Of a DNA stretch of 64,000 bases, positions 23,073-34,570 are shown one piece after another. A model generated the notes under the pieces. The model did no database searches. It saw nothing but the letters and a program-made list of their open reading frames with translations, and was not told the origin of the DNA. How positions within the stretch are numbered: the stretch's first letter is position 1; each line of letters starts with the position of its first letter. A program made the translations under genes and the position numbers. The DNA comes from Takakia lepidozioides (lineage: Eukaryota > Streptophyta > Takakiopsida > Takakiales > Takakiaceae): contig CM060732.1 in assembly GCA_030704615.1 (NCBI GenBank), positions 55,843,053 to 55,907,052 of the forward strand. Direction: 5' to 3'.

Positions 23073-25454
23073 TCACCAATAATCTCCACAAGAACAAACC
23101 CCGTCTTGGAACTGGTGAAAGCGGTTGGCATCCCGTACAATAATTGCTCTCCCAACAATCTTTGCGATGAACTTGGTGGCTGTGTGGCAGTCACCACAGA
23201 CCCGGAGGTTCTTGATGAGACGGAGAGGCATCCCAGGGGATGTGCTGATGAGCCCAAAAGCAATGGCCAGCTTCTCACTGTGGCGGCCGAGTGAAAATTG
23301 TTTTTGCTCGTCCTCCACATCATGCAATACAAAACGCGTGTCAGGCACGTACCCAGCCTCCTTCATTTGCCCAGATAATCTCTTCAGCTCAGCATGGATT
23401 TCTTTAATTTGGGGATGCAGTGTGTCTTCTACAACAAAGGTATGCACCTGGTTGCCCACCTCAATGCAACAGCACCCTGGCTCCTTAATGACACCTCTGT
23501 CCTGCATCATTTTCCTCACCTTTGCAGTATCATCCCACCTGCCAGCCGCAGCATAGATGTTTGAAAGTAGCACGTAAGTTGCTGCGTCCTGCGGATCCCA
23601 CTTAAGAAGGCATTTTGCAGCACATTCTGCCACCTCCACGTTGCCATGAATTCTGCAAGCACCAAGCAAGGCCCCCCATGTTGACGCTGCTGGTTGGATT
23701 GGCATCTTGTTGATTAAGGCTAGTGCCTCATCCAATTGCCCTGCACGCCCGAGAAGGTCCACCATGCAGCCAAAATGCTCCACTGTAGGAGTCAGTCCAT
23801 ATTCTTGACTGATGGAATCAAAATAATGGTGGCCTTCATCCACTAGGCCCACATGGCTACATGCAGAGAGAACACATACAAAGGTGATACAATCTGGCTT
23901 CATACCTTCCAGTTGCATTTGTCCAAATAGTTGCAGGGCCTCCGTAGCACGCCCATGCTGAGCATATCCTGCAATCATCACATTCCAGGAGACCACATCT
24001 CGTAGAGCCATATTGTCAAACATTTGACGTGCATCCTTTATGTTCCCGCATTTGACCCACATATTAGCAAGAGCAGTCTCAAGAATAATATTTGGTGTGA
24101 TGCCAGCTTTGATGATGTGGGCTTGGACCTCTTTGCCCAATTCCAGGGCTGCCAGGCTGGCACACGCCTTGAGAACACAAACAAATGTGATCTTGTTGGG
24201 CAACACACCTTCCCCTGTCATTTGCTCATAAATTGCCAAAGCCTGTCTACCACACCCATGCTGAGCATATCCTGTGATCAAGGCATTCCATGACACCACA
24301 TCGGGCTCGAACCCCTCCAGTTGCATTTGATTAAATACTTGCAGGGCCTCCCTCCCACACCCATGCTGAGCATATCCTGAGATCATTGTACTCCATGACA
24401 CCACATCTCGCTTAGCCATATTGTTGAACACTTCACGCGCATCCTTAAGGCTCCCACATTTAGCATACATAGCAACAAGTGCAGTGTCCAGAATCATATC
24501 TGGGGCAACTCTGGCTTTGCTGAGGTCAGCATGAATATCTATGCCCTTTTCCAGGGCTGCCCGCCTTGCACACGCATTAAGAACACAAATGAACGTGACT
24601 CTGTTCGGCCTCACACCTTCCCTTATCATTTGCTCGTAGATCTCAAAAGGCTCCGTACCATGCCCATGCTGAGCATATCCTGCAATCAACGTGTTCCATG
24701 AGATTACATCTTGCTTAGCCATATTATCAAATACTAGGCGTGCATCCTTCATGCTCTTGCATTTGGCATACATGTCAACAAGGGTATTCTCTAGAATGCC
24801 GTCTGGCAGAACTCCAGCTTTGATGATGTCAGCATGGATCTCTTTGCCCTTTTCCAAGTTTGCCAGGCTTGCACATGCCTTGAGGACACAAATGAATGTG
24901 ACCCTATTGGGCATCACCCCTTCCGCTATAATTTGCTCATACATCTGGAGGGACTCCATACCACACTCATGCTTGGCATATCCTGCCATCATAATGTTCC
25001 ATGAGATTATATCTCGCTCAGGCATCTTGTCAAACACTATGCGTGCATCCATCACACTTCCACACTTGGCATACATGTTGACGAGGGTGTTGTGTAGAAA
25101 GATGTTTGGCCTAAATCCACTTCCAATAATGTTGGCATGCACCTGCTTTCCCACTGCTAGGCAATTCATCTTAGTGCACTCCTGCAAGAGATTGCCATAG
25201 GTGTCGGAATCTGTGGAAATGCCTCCTTGGTTCAAAATGTGTAGCGCCTCTTTCAGTTGTCCTGCCTCACATAACCTCCTCACATACCCACAAGTGCCAG
25301 AACAGTTGTTGTAGACAACTCCTCTTCCTTCTTTTTCAAAAGCAGTGGTCATGGTGGAGGCACACAACTGTGCTGCTGCTTCTTCCAGCTGACCATTTTC
25401 CCACGCAGGGTTCTTGGAGCTACCAATCCACAATGCCTTGTTGGTGGTGCACAT
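23073..25454 (-). CDS. PPR-DYW protein (unit 1), probable organellar C-to-U RNA editing factor
   Basis: Intronless ORF of 793 codons ending in the canonical CSCGDYW. Pentatricopeptide repeats of the P1-L1-S1 type (phrases such as [12 protein letters not shown] and DVVSWNVMIAGYAQHG) fill roughly residues 75-590. They are followed by E/E+ motifs, the PG box (KEPG) and a complete DYW cytidine-deaminase domain. Zinc and catalytic residues are in place: H725xE727 (HSEKLA), C753 and C756 (CGDCH), with a second site formed by H780, C787 and C789. Such proteins bind one RNA site in mitochondria or plastids and deaminate a target C. An unusual doubled S/P segment (around residues 355-410) lacks the L motif found in other turns. 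The first ATG is used here; an internal ATG (MTTAFEKEG) aligns with unit 4 and could be the true start. No clear transit peptide is visible. Confidence 0.9.
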   Translation of the reverse strand: MCTTNKALWIGSSKNPAWENGQLEEAAAQLCASTMTTAFEKEGRGVVYNNCSGTCGYVRRLCEAGQLKEALHILNQGGISTDSDTYGNLLQECTKMNCLAVGKQVHANIIGSGFRPNIFLHNTLVNMYAKCGSVMDARIVFDKMPERDIISWNIMMAGYAKHECGMESLQMYEQIIAEGVMPNRVTFICVLKACASLANLEKGKEIHADIIKAGVLPDGILENTLVDMYAKCKSMKDARLVFDNMAKQDVISWNTLIAGYAQHGHGTEPFEIYEQMIREGVRPNRVTFICVLNACARRAALEKGIDIHADLSKARVAPDMILDTALVAMYAKCGSLKDAREVFNNMAKRDVVSWSTMISGYAQHGCGREALQVFNQMQLEGFEPDVVSWNALITGYAQHGCGRQALAIYEQMTGEGVLPNKITFVCVLKACASLAALELGKEVQAHIIKAGITPNIILETALANMWVKCGNIKDARQMFDNMALRDVVSWNVMIAGYAQHGRATEALQLFGQMQLEGMKPDCITFVCVLSACSHVGLVDEGHHYFDSISQEYGLTPTVEHFGCMVDLLGRAGQLDEALALINKMPIQPAASTWGALLGACRIHGNVEVAECAAKCLLKWDPQDAATYVLLSNIYAAAGRWDDTAKVRKMMQDRGVIKEPGCCCIEVGNQVHTFVVEDTLHPQIKEIHAELKRLSGQMKEAGYVPDTRFVLHDVEDEQKQFSLGRHSEKLAIAFGLISTSPGMPLRLIKNLRVCGDCHTATKFIAKIVGRAIIVRDANRFHQFQDGVCSCGDYW

Positions 25455-26277
25455 GTGCCTGTAATCTGGTCCTCTGAGATTTATCTATACCCACACTCCA
25501 TCCCGGCCTGCTTCAGCTATCCCTGCCTCCACAGAAAAAACGAAAAGAAGCACCTTCCCACCGGTAAATGTGACTTAGCATGCGTGTGTGAGAGGGAACT
25601 TGAGAGGGAATACATTGTGGAAAGCTGGCTACAGAATATTCCTGCCTGTGGGTACTAATCTTCCCAGGGTTGGTCGTGGGGTGTAAGCCCACAAGCATAT
25701 GGAATAGTAGGCCTAGTTTGTCGATACTGCCAGCTCACACAGTTAAAAACGATCTGTCTACAAGGGATTGAGTGCCTATCAACATCAAGATTCGAAAGCA
25801 GGACAACATTAGCACTGCTACTTTAGGCCAAGTCAAATATGACAGGAGTGACTGCTGGTGCAATACCAGTTAAATGAGAGAGGCATTGACCCTTGCAATG
25901 TGTCGCCTGAGTGCCAGTAAGATATTCTGCCCGCCTTCTAGGGGTGAGGATTCCAGACAACAGTGTATTGGAGACAGCACAGTGCTCGGCCACAGACAAT
26001 GATATGTCAGGTGCAGGGAATTGGAATACTGGATAAAAATGTGCTAGGGCTAGCATTCCCCAAGTACCAGAAATAATCATTCATTCTAGCACAGCTCATG
26101 AAGCTGTGAATGTGGTTGTCTAGTCACAGGGAAGTGAGTATAGATTGAAGCCCCAGGATATTTACACTGGCTAGAAAGCATGCCATATGAATGTGGTTAC
26201 ACTTCCAGTCAGTGTTCAGGGAATGGGCACACAAAAGAGAGAGACAACCTCATGGTGGTACAGTTACTTTGCAAGTT
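25455..26277. other. Spacer upstream of PPR unit 1
   Basis: Region between the PPR unit 1 start and the OSB-like fragment. It should carry the PPR promoter. No further PDF-motif exon is found here, unlike in unit 3. Confidence 0.4.
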
Positions 26278-26784
26278 TCAATCATTTTCTGCTTCTACTG
26301 TAGCACCGCAGGCATTTACCTTCTTCTCTCGACTGTGCCACCATTGACTGGGCTTTGAAAGATAGCCGTTCCAAAGTTTCTCTTCATGTCTGTTTTGGTC
26401 TTCTGGGTATTTGCCTTTGGTGTAACCTTCATTGTCCAATGTCAGCACGCGTGGACGTGGCCAGTCCGTTTCCTTCACCTCCAGGCACCCTTCATCCTCA
26501 TCGCCCTGTCCAATAAACTGGTCCTCATCTGCTGTTCTCCAATGCCCTGGCTTGAAGCTGTTCGAAAGAAGTCTCAATGTCCTGCGGTTCGGAAAGTAGT
26601 ATGCAGTGTACAGCCCACACCTTCTTGAAACTTGCAGCCCAGGCCCACAAGTGCACCCAGCGTAGGCTCGAGGAGGCTTGTGAGGGAAGCCTCGAGAACA
26701 GTAGACGGCAGAGCATGTCTCTACGGGTGCTACGCTTAGAGTATGCGCTGCCATGCTTCTCCGTCTCCACATGATCTTCTGCAA
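26278..26784 (-). pseudogene. OSB-like PDF-motif exon (unit 1), partial
   Basis: The minus-strand frame ends in EEKLWNGYLSKPSQWWHSRE then KK, followed by a GTAAAT splice donor at 26319. The LW-x(6)-P-x-x-WW-x-x-R pattern is the first half of the PDF motif of plant organellar single-stranded-DNA-binding (OSB) proteins, which act in mitochondrial and plastid DNA recombination surveillance. The second half, an LW...PxWV block on the next exon in unit 3, is not found downstream, and no OB-fold is recognisable upstream. I call it a gene fragment; a cryptic intact gene with diverged exons is possible but less likely. Confidence 0.55.
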
Positions 26785-28229
26785 AACCTTTGACCACTCC
26801 TCTCAGCAGATGAGTAGACCAGCTACACATCATGCAAAGTATGAGACCCGATTGCAACAAGAAATCACCGTGAACCCAGTGTGTCACATACAACGGCCAT
26901 AACCCAGACTGGGAACTTCAACCATTCATCTGTGAACGTTGGAACCTTTCTACTACCTATGTGTTCATATCGTCAAGACAACATTCAGTCGCTGGAGGAA
27001 CAAGACCGATCACAGAAAGCTCACAACACTTACTGTGGTCCGTGGGTCTAGCTGATGACTGCTTCTGCAGCTTCCTGCCAGCTAGCTCTCAACAAGCTTT
27101 TGTGGTAGGTATCATGACAATCTGTGATGTAGGGATACGACACAACTGGCCACATATCTGGTAGTGAATACTGGCACAGGTGCAAATTTGGATGAGGGAG
27201 ATAGGATGGAAGGTGATCTAATGGAGATTTCAGACAAACCGCTCGAGAGATTGCTGCGTCTGCTCGGACACATTTTGAGATGGCGGCAGAAGCAGGGGAG
27301 AATCTTGCTCTCGAATGGTTGACTAGGCTGCCCCCTGCTGCCCCCACAGATTATCTGTGACTCATTTCAGTGATCTGGGGTCTAACCCACTCTCTGCTGA
27401 AGACAGCAGGGAGCAAATGTGCCTGTGTCGAAAAGTTGCTTGTCACCTTGAAATTTTCTTGATGGGAGGGATGTGCATTCTGTCTGTCTCAAGCGCTACC
27501 TGAACAAGACCAGCCACCCTGCTCTCCATTACTACAAACTGTATGATGGTAAACCATCTTCATATCAAGGTTCAACCGCACAGAACAGAATGGACTAGGA
27601 AGAGTATTTGTGGAAACTTGTGTTGGTTGAAAGTGTGTAACTCCAATTCTTCCCATCATAGGAATTATCACAGTTGATCTTTGTTGGTGCTTTAGCATAT
27701 GACGGAGCACAAGTGGCTTTCTACCCACATTCTCTACAAAGTAAGTCAAATACTTTTATTCTGAGCTTTTTGGGAGAGAGAAGGTGGGGAGGGAAACTGT
27801 ACACAGCTAGGGTCAGATGCACTATCTCATCCGAGGAATGTGCCCTAATTACAGCTTTCAGTGTTAAATCTTGGACATAGGTTCTCTCTTACGTCAGGGT
27901 AAACAATACAGATCAAGTAGAATCTATGGATTCTGATCGAGTCCATGTAAGACATGGATATGAAATGCAGGTGCTTGCATCTGTTCACCTCCATAGATTT
28001 TGGGATCTTCTTGCATCGTTTCTTGTAATCTGTATAAAACATCTGAGAAGGTTATCACTGACTTCACTGCTGCTGTGAGATATTGGTACCCCAATCGCGG
28101 TTGTCACAAAGGGCAGCTCACAGATGCATTAGGTTCCAGACTACCCTTTGGTGACAAAGAATAGCAAATGCTGACCTTCTGTCCGACCCTTTGAACTCTC
28201 ACATTTCTTTCGTTAATGTTGACTATTCA
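26785..28229. other. Spacer between array units 1 and 2
   Basis: No gene recognised on either strand. It may hold decayed 5' portions of the unit 1 OSB-like gene, but I cannot align them by eye. Confidence 0.4.
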
Positions 28230-30070
28230 TCAATAATCCCCACACGAACACACCCCATCTTTGAAGTGGTGAAAGCGTTTTGCATCCCGAACAGCAATTG
28301 CTTGCCCAACAATCTTTGAGATGAACTTGGTGGCTGTGTGGCAATCACCACACACCCGAAGGTTCTTGATGACACAAATAGGCATACCAGGATGTGTGCT
28401 GATGATTCCAAAGGCAATGGCCAGCTTCTCACTGTGGTGGCAAAGAGAAGATTCTCGTTGTTCTTCTTCCAGCTCATGCAATACAAAACGCGTATCAGGC
28501 ACATACCCGGCCTCCTTCATCTGCCCAGCCAACCTCTTCAGCTCAGCATGGATTTCCTCAATTTGTGGATGCAGTTTGTCATCTACAACAAATGTATGCA
28601 TCTGCTTGTTAACCTCAATGCAGCTCCACCCTCGCTCCTTTCTGACTCCTCTGTCCTCCATCATCTTTCTCACCTTTGCTTTATCGTCCCACCTGCCAGC
28701 TGCAGCATAGATGTTTGAGGGCAGCACGTAGGCTGCAGGGTGGTGTGGATCCGATTCGAGAAGGCCTTTTGCTGCACGCTCTGCTAGCTTCAAATCACTG
28801 TGAACTCTACAGGCACCAAGCAAGGCCCCCCACACGGATGCACCTGGTTTGATTGGCATCTTGTTTATCAAGTTGTCTGCCTCATCCAACCGCCCGGCAC
28901 GGCCAAGAAGGTCAACCATGCAGCTAAAATGCTCCACCGTAGGTGTGAGGCCATGATTTCGACTCATGGAATCAAAGAACTGATGGCCTTCATCCACTAG
29001 GCCCGCATGACTACATGCAGAGAGAAGAGATATAAAGGTTATACCATTTGGCCTCAAGCCTTCGAGTTCCATGCGGTGAAAGAGTTGTAGGGCCTCCCTA
29101 CCATATCCATTCTGGCCACATCCTGCGATCATCACAGTCCATGAGACCACATTTCGTTTAGCCATACTGTCAAACACTTCGCATGCATCCTCCATGCTCC
29201 CACATTTCGCATACATGTCCACAAGGGTATTCTCCATAATCATATCTGATGAAATCCCAGCTTTGATGATGTCACCATGGACCTCCTTGCCCTTTGCTAG
29301 TGCTCCGAGGCTGGCACAGGCACTGAGAATGCTAGTGAATGTGACCCTGTCGGGTGTGACACCTTCCCGTTGCATTTGCTCGTAGAGCTTGAAAGCCTCC
29401 TCAGCATGCCCGCTCTTGGCATATCCTGCCAACATCATAGTCCACGTAAACAAATCTCGTTCAGGCATTTCATTAAATACTTGGCATGCGTCCACCAGGC
29501 TCCCACACTTGGCATACATGTTCACAAGAGCACTGAGTAAGAAGATGTCTGGCTTGAGCCCAGCTTTGATGATGTGCATGCACTTGTTTGCCCTTTTCCA
29601 GGACTCCTAAGCTGGCACAAACATTGAGAATGCAAGTGAAGGTGACCCTGTTAGGTGTCACCCCTTCCCCTTTCATTTCCTCGTAGATTTTGAAAGCATC
29701 CTCAGCATGCCCATGCTTGGCATATCCTGCCATTAGCATTGTCCATGTATGAATATCTCGTTTAGGCATTTTGTCAAACACTTTGCATGCATCCACAAGG
29801 CTTCCACAGTTGGCATACATATTCACAAGAGTGTTGCGTACAAAGATGTTTTGCTTGAATCTACTTTGGATAATGTGGTCATGCACCTGCTTTCCCTCTT
29901 CAAGGTCATTTGTATTGATGCACTCCCGCAAGAGACCAACATAAATATTGGAGTCTGCCTGAATGCCTCGTTTGCTGGCCTGTTCCAAAAACAGCACTGA
30001 TTATCGAGGTATTGCCCCTGCTGCTGGTCTGATGTCCTGCAGTCAATTGTGCCCGATTCAACCCTGTCAT
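28230..30070 (-). pseudogene. PPR-DYW pseudogene (unit 2)
   Basis: The reading starts at an ATG (30068-30070) whose codons MTGLNRAQL align with the start of unit 3 (MAGLNQAKL). It shifts frame near 30000, continues through PLS-type repeats to about 29580, shifts again (KQVHAH, then a new frame at HIIKAG), and runs to 28230. The E, PG-box and DYW regions are present with HSEKLA and CGDCH intact, but the last codon of the GDYW tail is TGA, so the protein would end GDY. The loss of the terminal Trp and two frameshifts indicate a pseudogene. Editing of the mRNA is not expected to rescue frameshifts. The long 3' frame (29579-28230) could still be translated in isolation. Confidence 0.85.
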
Positions 30071-30195
30071 CCTACATGACGGAAACTCTTAGTCAAGTAA
30101 CGTTAAACTGAAACTCGCTCAACATATACTTCAAAGAAAGAAGATTTTATGACAAGCTTTTGTTGCACATTAAGAAGCTTACAAACCTACTGCAG

Positions 30196-31003
30196 TCATC
30201 TACTTTGAGAATGCACTACACCCTTTCTTCTATCCTGTTTCAGTTGGAACCTGGTGTCATCGTAAGAATAATACCCGTTGATTTTTTGGCCTCGGTCTGA
30301 GGGGCATACATCCGCATTAAAACCATCACCAGACTGTACTTGACCTTTGATCACGGCAGCTGGCTCTGCTTTTGGATGCGAGATACTGTCAACTAGAAGG
30401 ACCCCTTTTGTGCGCTTATCTGTGAAGCTTGAACTTTCCTGTGAGCAGTCATAGCTTAGCCTGATATCGACCAGGCTACGACTACCAAAAGCCCTAACCA
30501 TCTTCAAACAGCAAGTAGTAACCTTGAGAACCCTACTTTCATGTCCTGTTGACAAGGGAAAACAACCTACTGAGAGCCACAGTAGTTTTCACTTTCACAA
30601 TGAAGAGCAAAGCAACTGCAGATGCAATCCAGTCTACAGAACATCATCACGCCAGATTTTGACGAAGCCATCCTTGATAACTCTGTCGCATCCTAATTCA
30701 AGATGGCCTCACCTTATCAAACCTGGTGTTCCCCCACTGTGGAAAATTTGAGAAGAACTCTTGCCAAAGCTGTTCTCCCCCTCCTGGTTGCTGGGGAGGC
30801 GTCATAAACATCACTCGCGAGGGTCTCGAACGCTGTATTGTCAAGCTGGATACCCATTTCAGCTCCACAGCCTGACCCATTAATCTGCTACATGATCTGA
30901 GATCCCCTTCCCAAGGAACCGACATGACCTCACGTATACATTCCGCCTGCGCGCTCAGAAAGCCGGAGCATGCTGCCATCCGAATTGCTGAGAATGGGTG
31001 CAA
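30196..31003 (-). pseudogene. OSB-like PDF-motif exons (unit 2), degenerate
   Basis: Two pieces align with the unit 3 OSB-like exons. One ends EQLWQEFFSNFPQWGNTRFD then K with a GTGAGG donor near 30711. A second exon follows a TCACAG acceptor near 30430 and contains SFTDKRTKG with degraded LW and PxWV positions. Trp residues that define the PDF motif are mutated (WW to WG, ALW to VLL, PPWV lost). It ends at a stop at 30196, 125 bp before the PPR unit 2 start. Confidence 0.6.
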
Positions 31004-32570
31004 ATCTAAAACTTCACACTGAACCTGGCGTGTATCATGTCAAAGCTACATGGTATGACTGCTTTGATATCGCGTACACTTTCACTTGGGGACTGGGATT
31101 TCGGAACTGCAGCAAGCACTTGCCTGACAGGAAATTTCAAGCAGCTATCTCTTTCCTAGATGTTTTATAACAGATGTGAGACCTTGCTTGAAATAGATTC
31201 AGTCTGCACATTAAGTGTGATCGAATGGAGTGTGAGATTGGTAATCACGTGTGTCCTAATTTTACACTAATCTACTACAACATGTAGTAGTCCGGCTACC
31301 TCGTACAGTTAGCAGCTCGGGCATTACGGCACAAATGCTTCTGAATGCAGAACTTAGACTCTCTAGTTCTTGGACCTTCCGAGTTCAGGTTTTTCACAAG
31401 GTGTGTTACGGTTTCAGCGTTTTTGGATCTGTAGTAAAGTGTCCGAGTTAGAAAGCTGAGCTCTATTTCCCATGCAACTTTTTTCCATTCATTAATAGGT
31501 GTGCCAGTTTGATTTGTCAAGTCTGCATGGAAGAGAGAAATATATTACATCCACAAGAGGGTCAGATTGAGAGGGACATGTACTTTTTAACTATCCAGCA
31601 CACTTTGCACTAAATGTCAGTGAAGTGTAGAAAGAGAAATAGGGATGCTTCCAGGAGACAAAGCAACTCTTCAAAGGGATTGGATGGTGTTTGGTTGGCA
31701 AAGCTTGGGCAGCCTAAATTCCTTTGGAGGAACGATCATTTCTAGCCACTCGAGTATGCATTGAGGATGATTTGCAAACAAGACACAAGGTGAGTCCGTC
31801 CCAAAACTTCTTTCCTCTCTTGTATCTGCAGCTTTTGTTGCTGCAAGGCTCTGGCATCTACGATTGAAAATGTATTCAGGTTTATGATTCGGCCACAAGT
31901 ATTCCCATCTCCTTGCGGATACTGAGCCAATATACCTTGCGATACTGATACTGAGCTGGGAATAGTGACAAATGTGAGGGCAAACTTACTTGGAATATAT
32001 TAAGATAGTCTTGCCTCAACTGATCTGATCATTTAGTGCCTCGTGTAAGTGAACTATCCCCGTCATCTCAGAAAAATTTCTGGGTCCTGCATCAGAAGAC
32101 CATGTGAGCAAGCATCTCATTTGACTGTGCATGCCCTGTTGAACTTCTGTACAGCTGCCAGAAAGGTATCACAACAAACTGCTGTGCAGTTCAATGTGCC
32201 ATAATATCAAGTGTTCTTAGCGTGGGAGCCACCAATAGTGGGAATCTACAAATAAAAAAATTCTGACTTAGCTGCGAGGACATGACAACTAAAACGAAAC
32301 TTTAGGGTCTGAGCTCACTCTAGTTGATGTCTCTAGCTGGACGGCGGTCTGTCTTCTCCGTGTGTCTCAAAACACGGAGCTTCTGCAATAGCTGAACTTC
32401 ACTTTTGAACTGCTCTCACAATCATCATGCATGAGGCTCTGTGTCCCCTAACTTGGTCCACCATGCGAGGAGCAATGTCATAGAGGCAATTTTGGGAGTT
32501 TTGACTCAGTGATCATGACCAATGGCGGCGACGGAAAGTGTGCAATACTGACTATCAGAGCCACTGCGTT
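31004..32570. other. Spacer between units 2 and 3
   Basis: About 1.5 kb with no recognised coding sequence. The left part is the 3' flank of PPR unit 3. Confidence 0.4.
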
Positions 32571-34532
32571 TCACCAGTAATCCCCACAAGAACAAGCCCC
32601 ACCTTCAAAGTGGTGAAAGCGGTTGGCATCACGCACAACAAGTGTTCGCCCAACAATCTGTGAGATGAACTTGGTGGCGGTGTGGCAGTCACCACACACC
32701 CGAAGGTTCTTCATAACACGGATAGAGGTCCCAGGAGGGGTGTTGATGAGCCCAAAAGCAATGGCCAGCTTCTCACTGTGTTGCCAAAGTGACGATTCCT
32801 TTAGCTCTTCCTCCATTCCATTCAATACAAATGGTGTGTCAGGCATATAACCTACCTCCTTCATATGCCCAGACAACCTTTCCAGCTCAGCATGGATTTC
32901 CTTAATTTGTGGATGCGAATTGTCTTCTGAAACAAATGTATGCACCTTGTTGTTGACTTCAATGGTGCTGAGCCCTGGCTCCTTTTTGACACCTCTGTCC
33001 TCCATCAATTTTCTCACCTTTGCTTTCTCATCCCACTTGCCAGCCGCAGCGTAGATGTTTGATAGTAGCACATAAGCTCCAGTGTGCTGTGGATCACTTT
33101 TGATAATGCTATTTGCCACGCGTTCTGCTACATCAATGTCACCATGAATTCTGCAGGCACCAAGCAAGGCTCTCCACACCTCAGCATCTGGTTTGATTGG
33201 CATTTCTTTGATCAAGCCCTCTGCCTCATCCAGTCGCCCAGCTCGGCCAAGGAGATCCACCATGCAGCCAAAATGATCCACTGTAGGAGTGAGGCCATAA
33301 TCTTGACTCATGGAATCAAAATAGTGACGGCCTTCATCCACCAGGCCCACATGGCCACAAGCAGAGAGAAGGGATATGAAAGTGATAGCATCCGGCTTCA
33401 AGCCTTCCTGTTGCATTTGTGTGAATAATTGCAGGGCCTCCCTACCACACCCATGCTGAGCATACCCTCCAATCATCACACTCCATGAGACAACATTTCG
33501 ATCAGCCATATTGTTGAACACTTTGTGAGCATCCTTCATACTCCCACATTTGGCATACATATCAGCAATGGCAGTCTCCAGAATGATATCTGGTGTAATT
33601 CCAGCTTTGATCATGTCAGCATGGATCTCTTTCCCCTTTTCCAGGGCTCCTATGCTTGCACACCCATTAAGAATGCCAAGGATGGTGACCTTGTTGGGCA
33701 TCACTCCCTCCCGTTGCATCTGTTCATACATTTCAAAAGCTTCCCTAACACCCCCATGTTGAGCATATCCTGTGATCATCGCACTCCAGGAGACCACATC
33801 TCGTTTAGCCATTCTGTCAAATACTAGGCACGCATCCTTCATACTCCCACATTTGGCATACATGTCAACTAGAGTAGTCTCCAGAATGATATCTAGGGCA
33901 ATTCCAGCTTGGGTGATGTCAGCATGGACCTCTTTGCCCTTTTCCAGGGCTACTTGGCTGGCACATGCATTGAGAATGCAAATGAACGTGACCCTGTTGG
34001 GTGTCATCCTGTCTAATTGCATTTGCTTATAAAGCTCCCAAGCTTCCATTCCACACCCGTGCTTGGCGTATCCTGTGATCATTATAGTCCAGGTAAACGT
34101 ATCCCGTTCAGGCATTTTGTCGAACAATTGGCGTGCATCAACCAGGCTCCCACACTTGGCATACATGTTGACAAGGGTGTTGAGCAGGAAGATGTTTGGC
34201 TTGAATCCGCTTTGGATGATGTGGGCATGCACTTTTCTTCCCTCTGCTAGGCTTTTCATTTTGATACAATCCCGCAACAAGCACACATAAGTACTGCAGT
34301 CTGCCCGAATGCTGTGCTCATTTAAATTGTGCAGCACCCCTTTTGGTCTGCCTGTTTTACATAGCGACCACACATCCCCACAAATAACAGAACAGTTTGG
34401 TGGTGTGCTCATGGTGGAGGCAGTTCCCCTATAGCAAGTCTGATGTTCAACAAACAATTTTGCCTGATTCAGGCCTGCCATCCTGCATGACTCCAAATTC
34501 TTAGCTACAAACCTTCCCCCACAAATTTTCAA
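32571..34532 (-). CDS. PPR-DYW protein (unit 3), probable organellar C-to-U RNA editing factor
   Basis: Intronless ORF of up to 653 codons ending CSCGDYW. PLS-type pentatricopeptide repeats run from about residue 85 to 455, then E/E+ motifs, a PG box and a full DYW deaminase domain. The zinc/catalytic residues are H585 and E587 (HSEKLA), C613 and C616 (CGDCH), with the CSC tail present. The second ATG of the frame (34479-34481, MAGLNQAKL) aligns with ATGs at the same place in units 2 and 4, so it is the likelier start and gives 636 residues. The stop of the OSB-like gene lies 89 bp upstream on the same strand. The protein is shorter than unit 1 by about four repeats. The target site cannot be predicted reliably by eye. 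Confidence 0.92.
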   Translation of the reverse strand: MKICGGRFVAKNLESCRMAGLNQAKLFVEHQTCYRGTASTMSTPPNCSVICGDVWSLCKTGRPKGVLHNLNEHSIRADCSTYVCLLRDCIKMKSLAEGRKVHAHIIQSGFKPNIFLLNTLVNMYAKCGSLVDARQLFDKMPERDTFTWTIMITGYAKHGCGMEAWELYKQMQLDRMTPNRVTFICILNACASQVALEKGKEVHADITQAGIALDIILETTLVDMYAKCGSMKDACLVFDRMAKRDVVSWSAMITGYAQHGGVREAFEMYEQMQREGVMPNKVTILGILNGCASIGALEKGKEIHADMIKAGITPDIILETAIADMYAKCGSMKDAHKVFNNMADRNVVSWSVMIGGYAQHGCGREALQLFTQMQQEGLKPDAITFISLLSACGHVGLVDEGRHYFDSMSQDYGLTPTVDHFGCMVDLLGRAGRLDEAEGLIKEMPIKPDAEVWRALLGACRIHGDIDVAERVANSIIKSDPQHTGAYVLLSNIYAAAGKWDEKAKVRKLMEDRGVKKEPGLSTIEVNNKVHTFVSEDNSHPQIKEIHAELERLSGHMKEVGYMPDTPFVLNGMEEELKESSLWQHSEKLAIAFGLINTPPGTSIRVMKNLRVCGDCHTATKFISQIVGRTLVVRDANRFHHFEGGACSCGDYW

Positions 34533-34570
34533 AGAAATCTCTACATGACAAAAGGCTTCTTGCTATCTAT

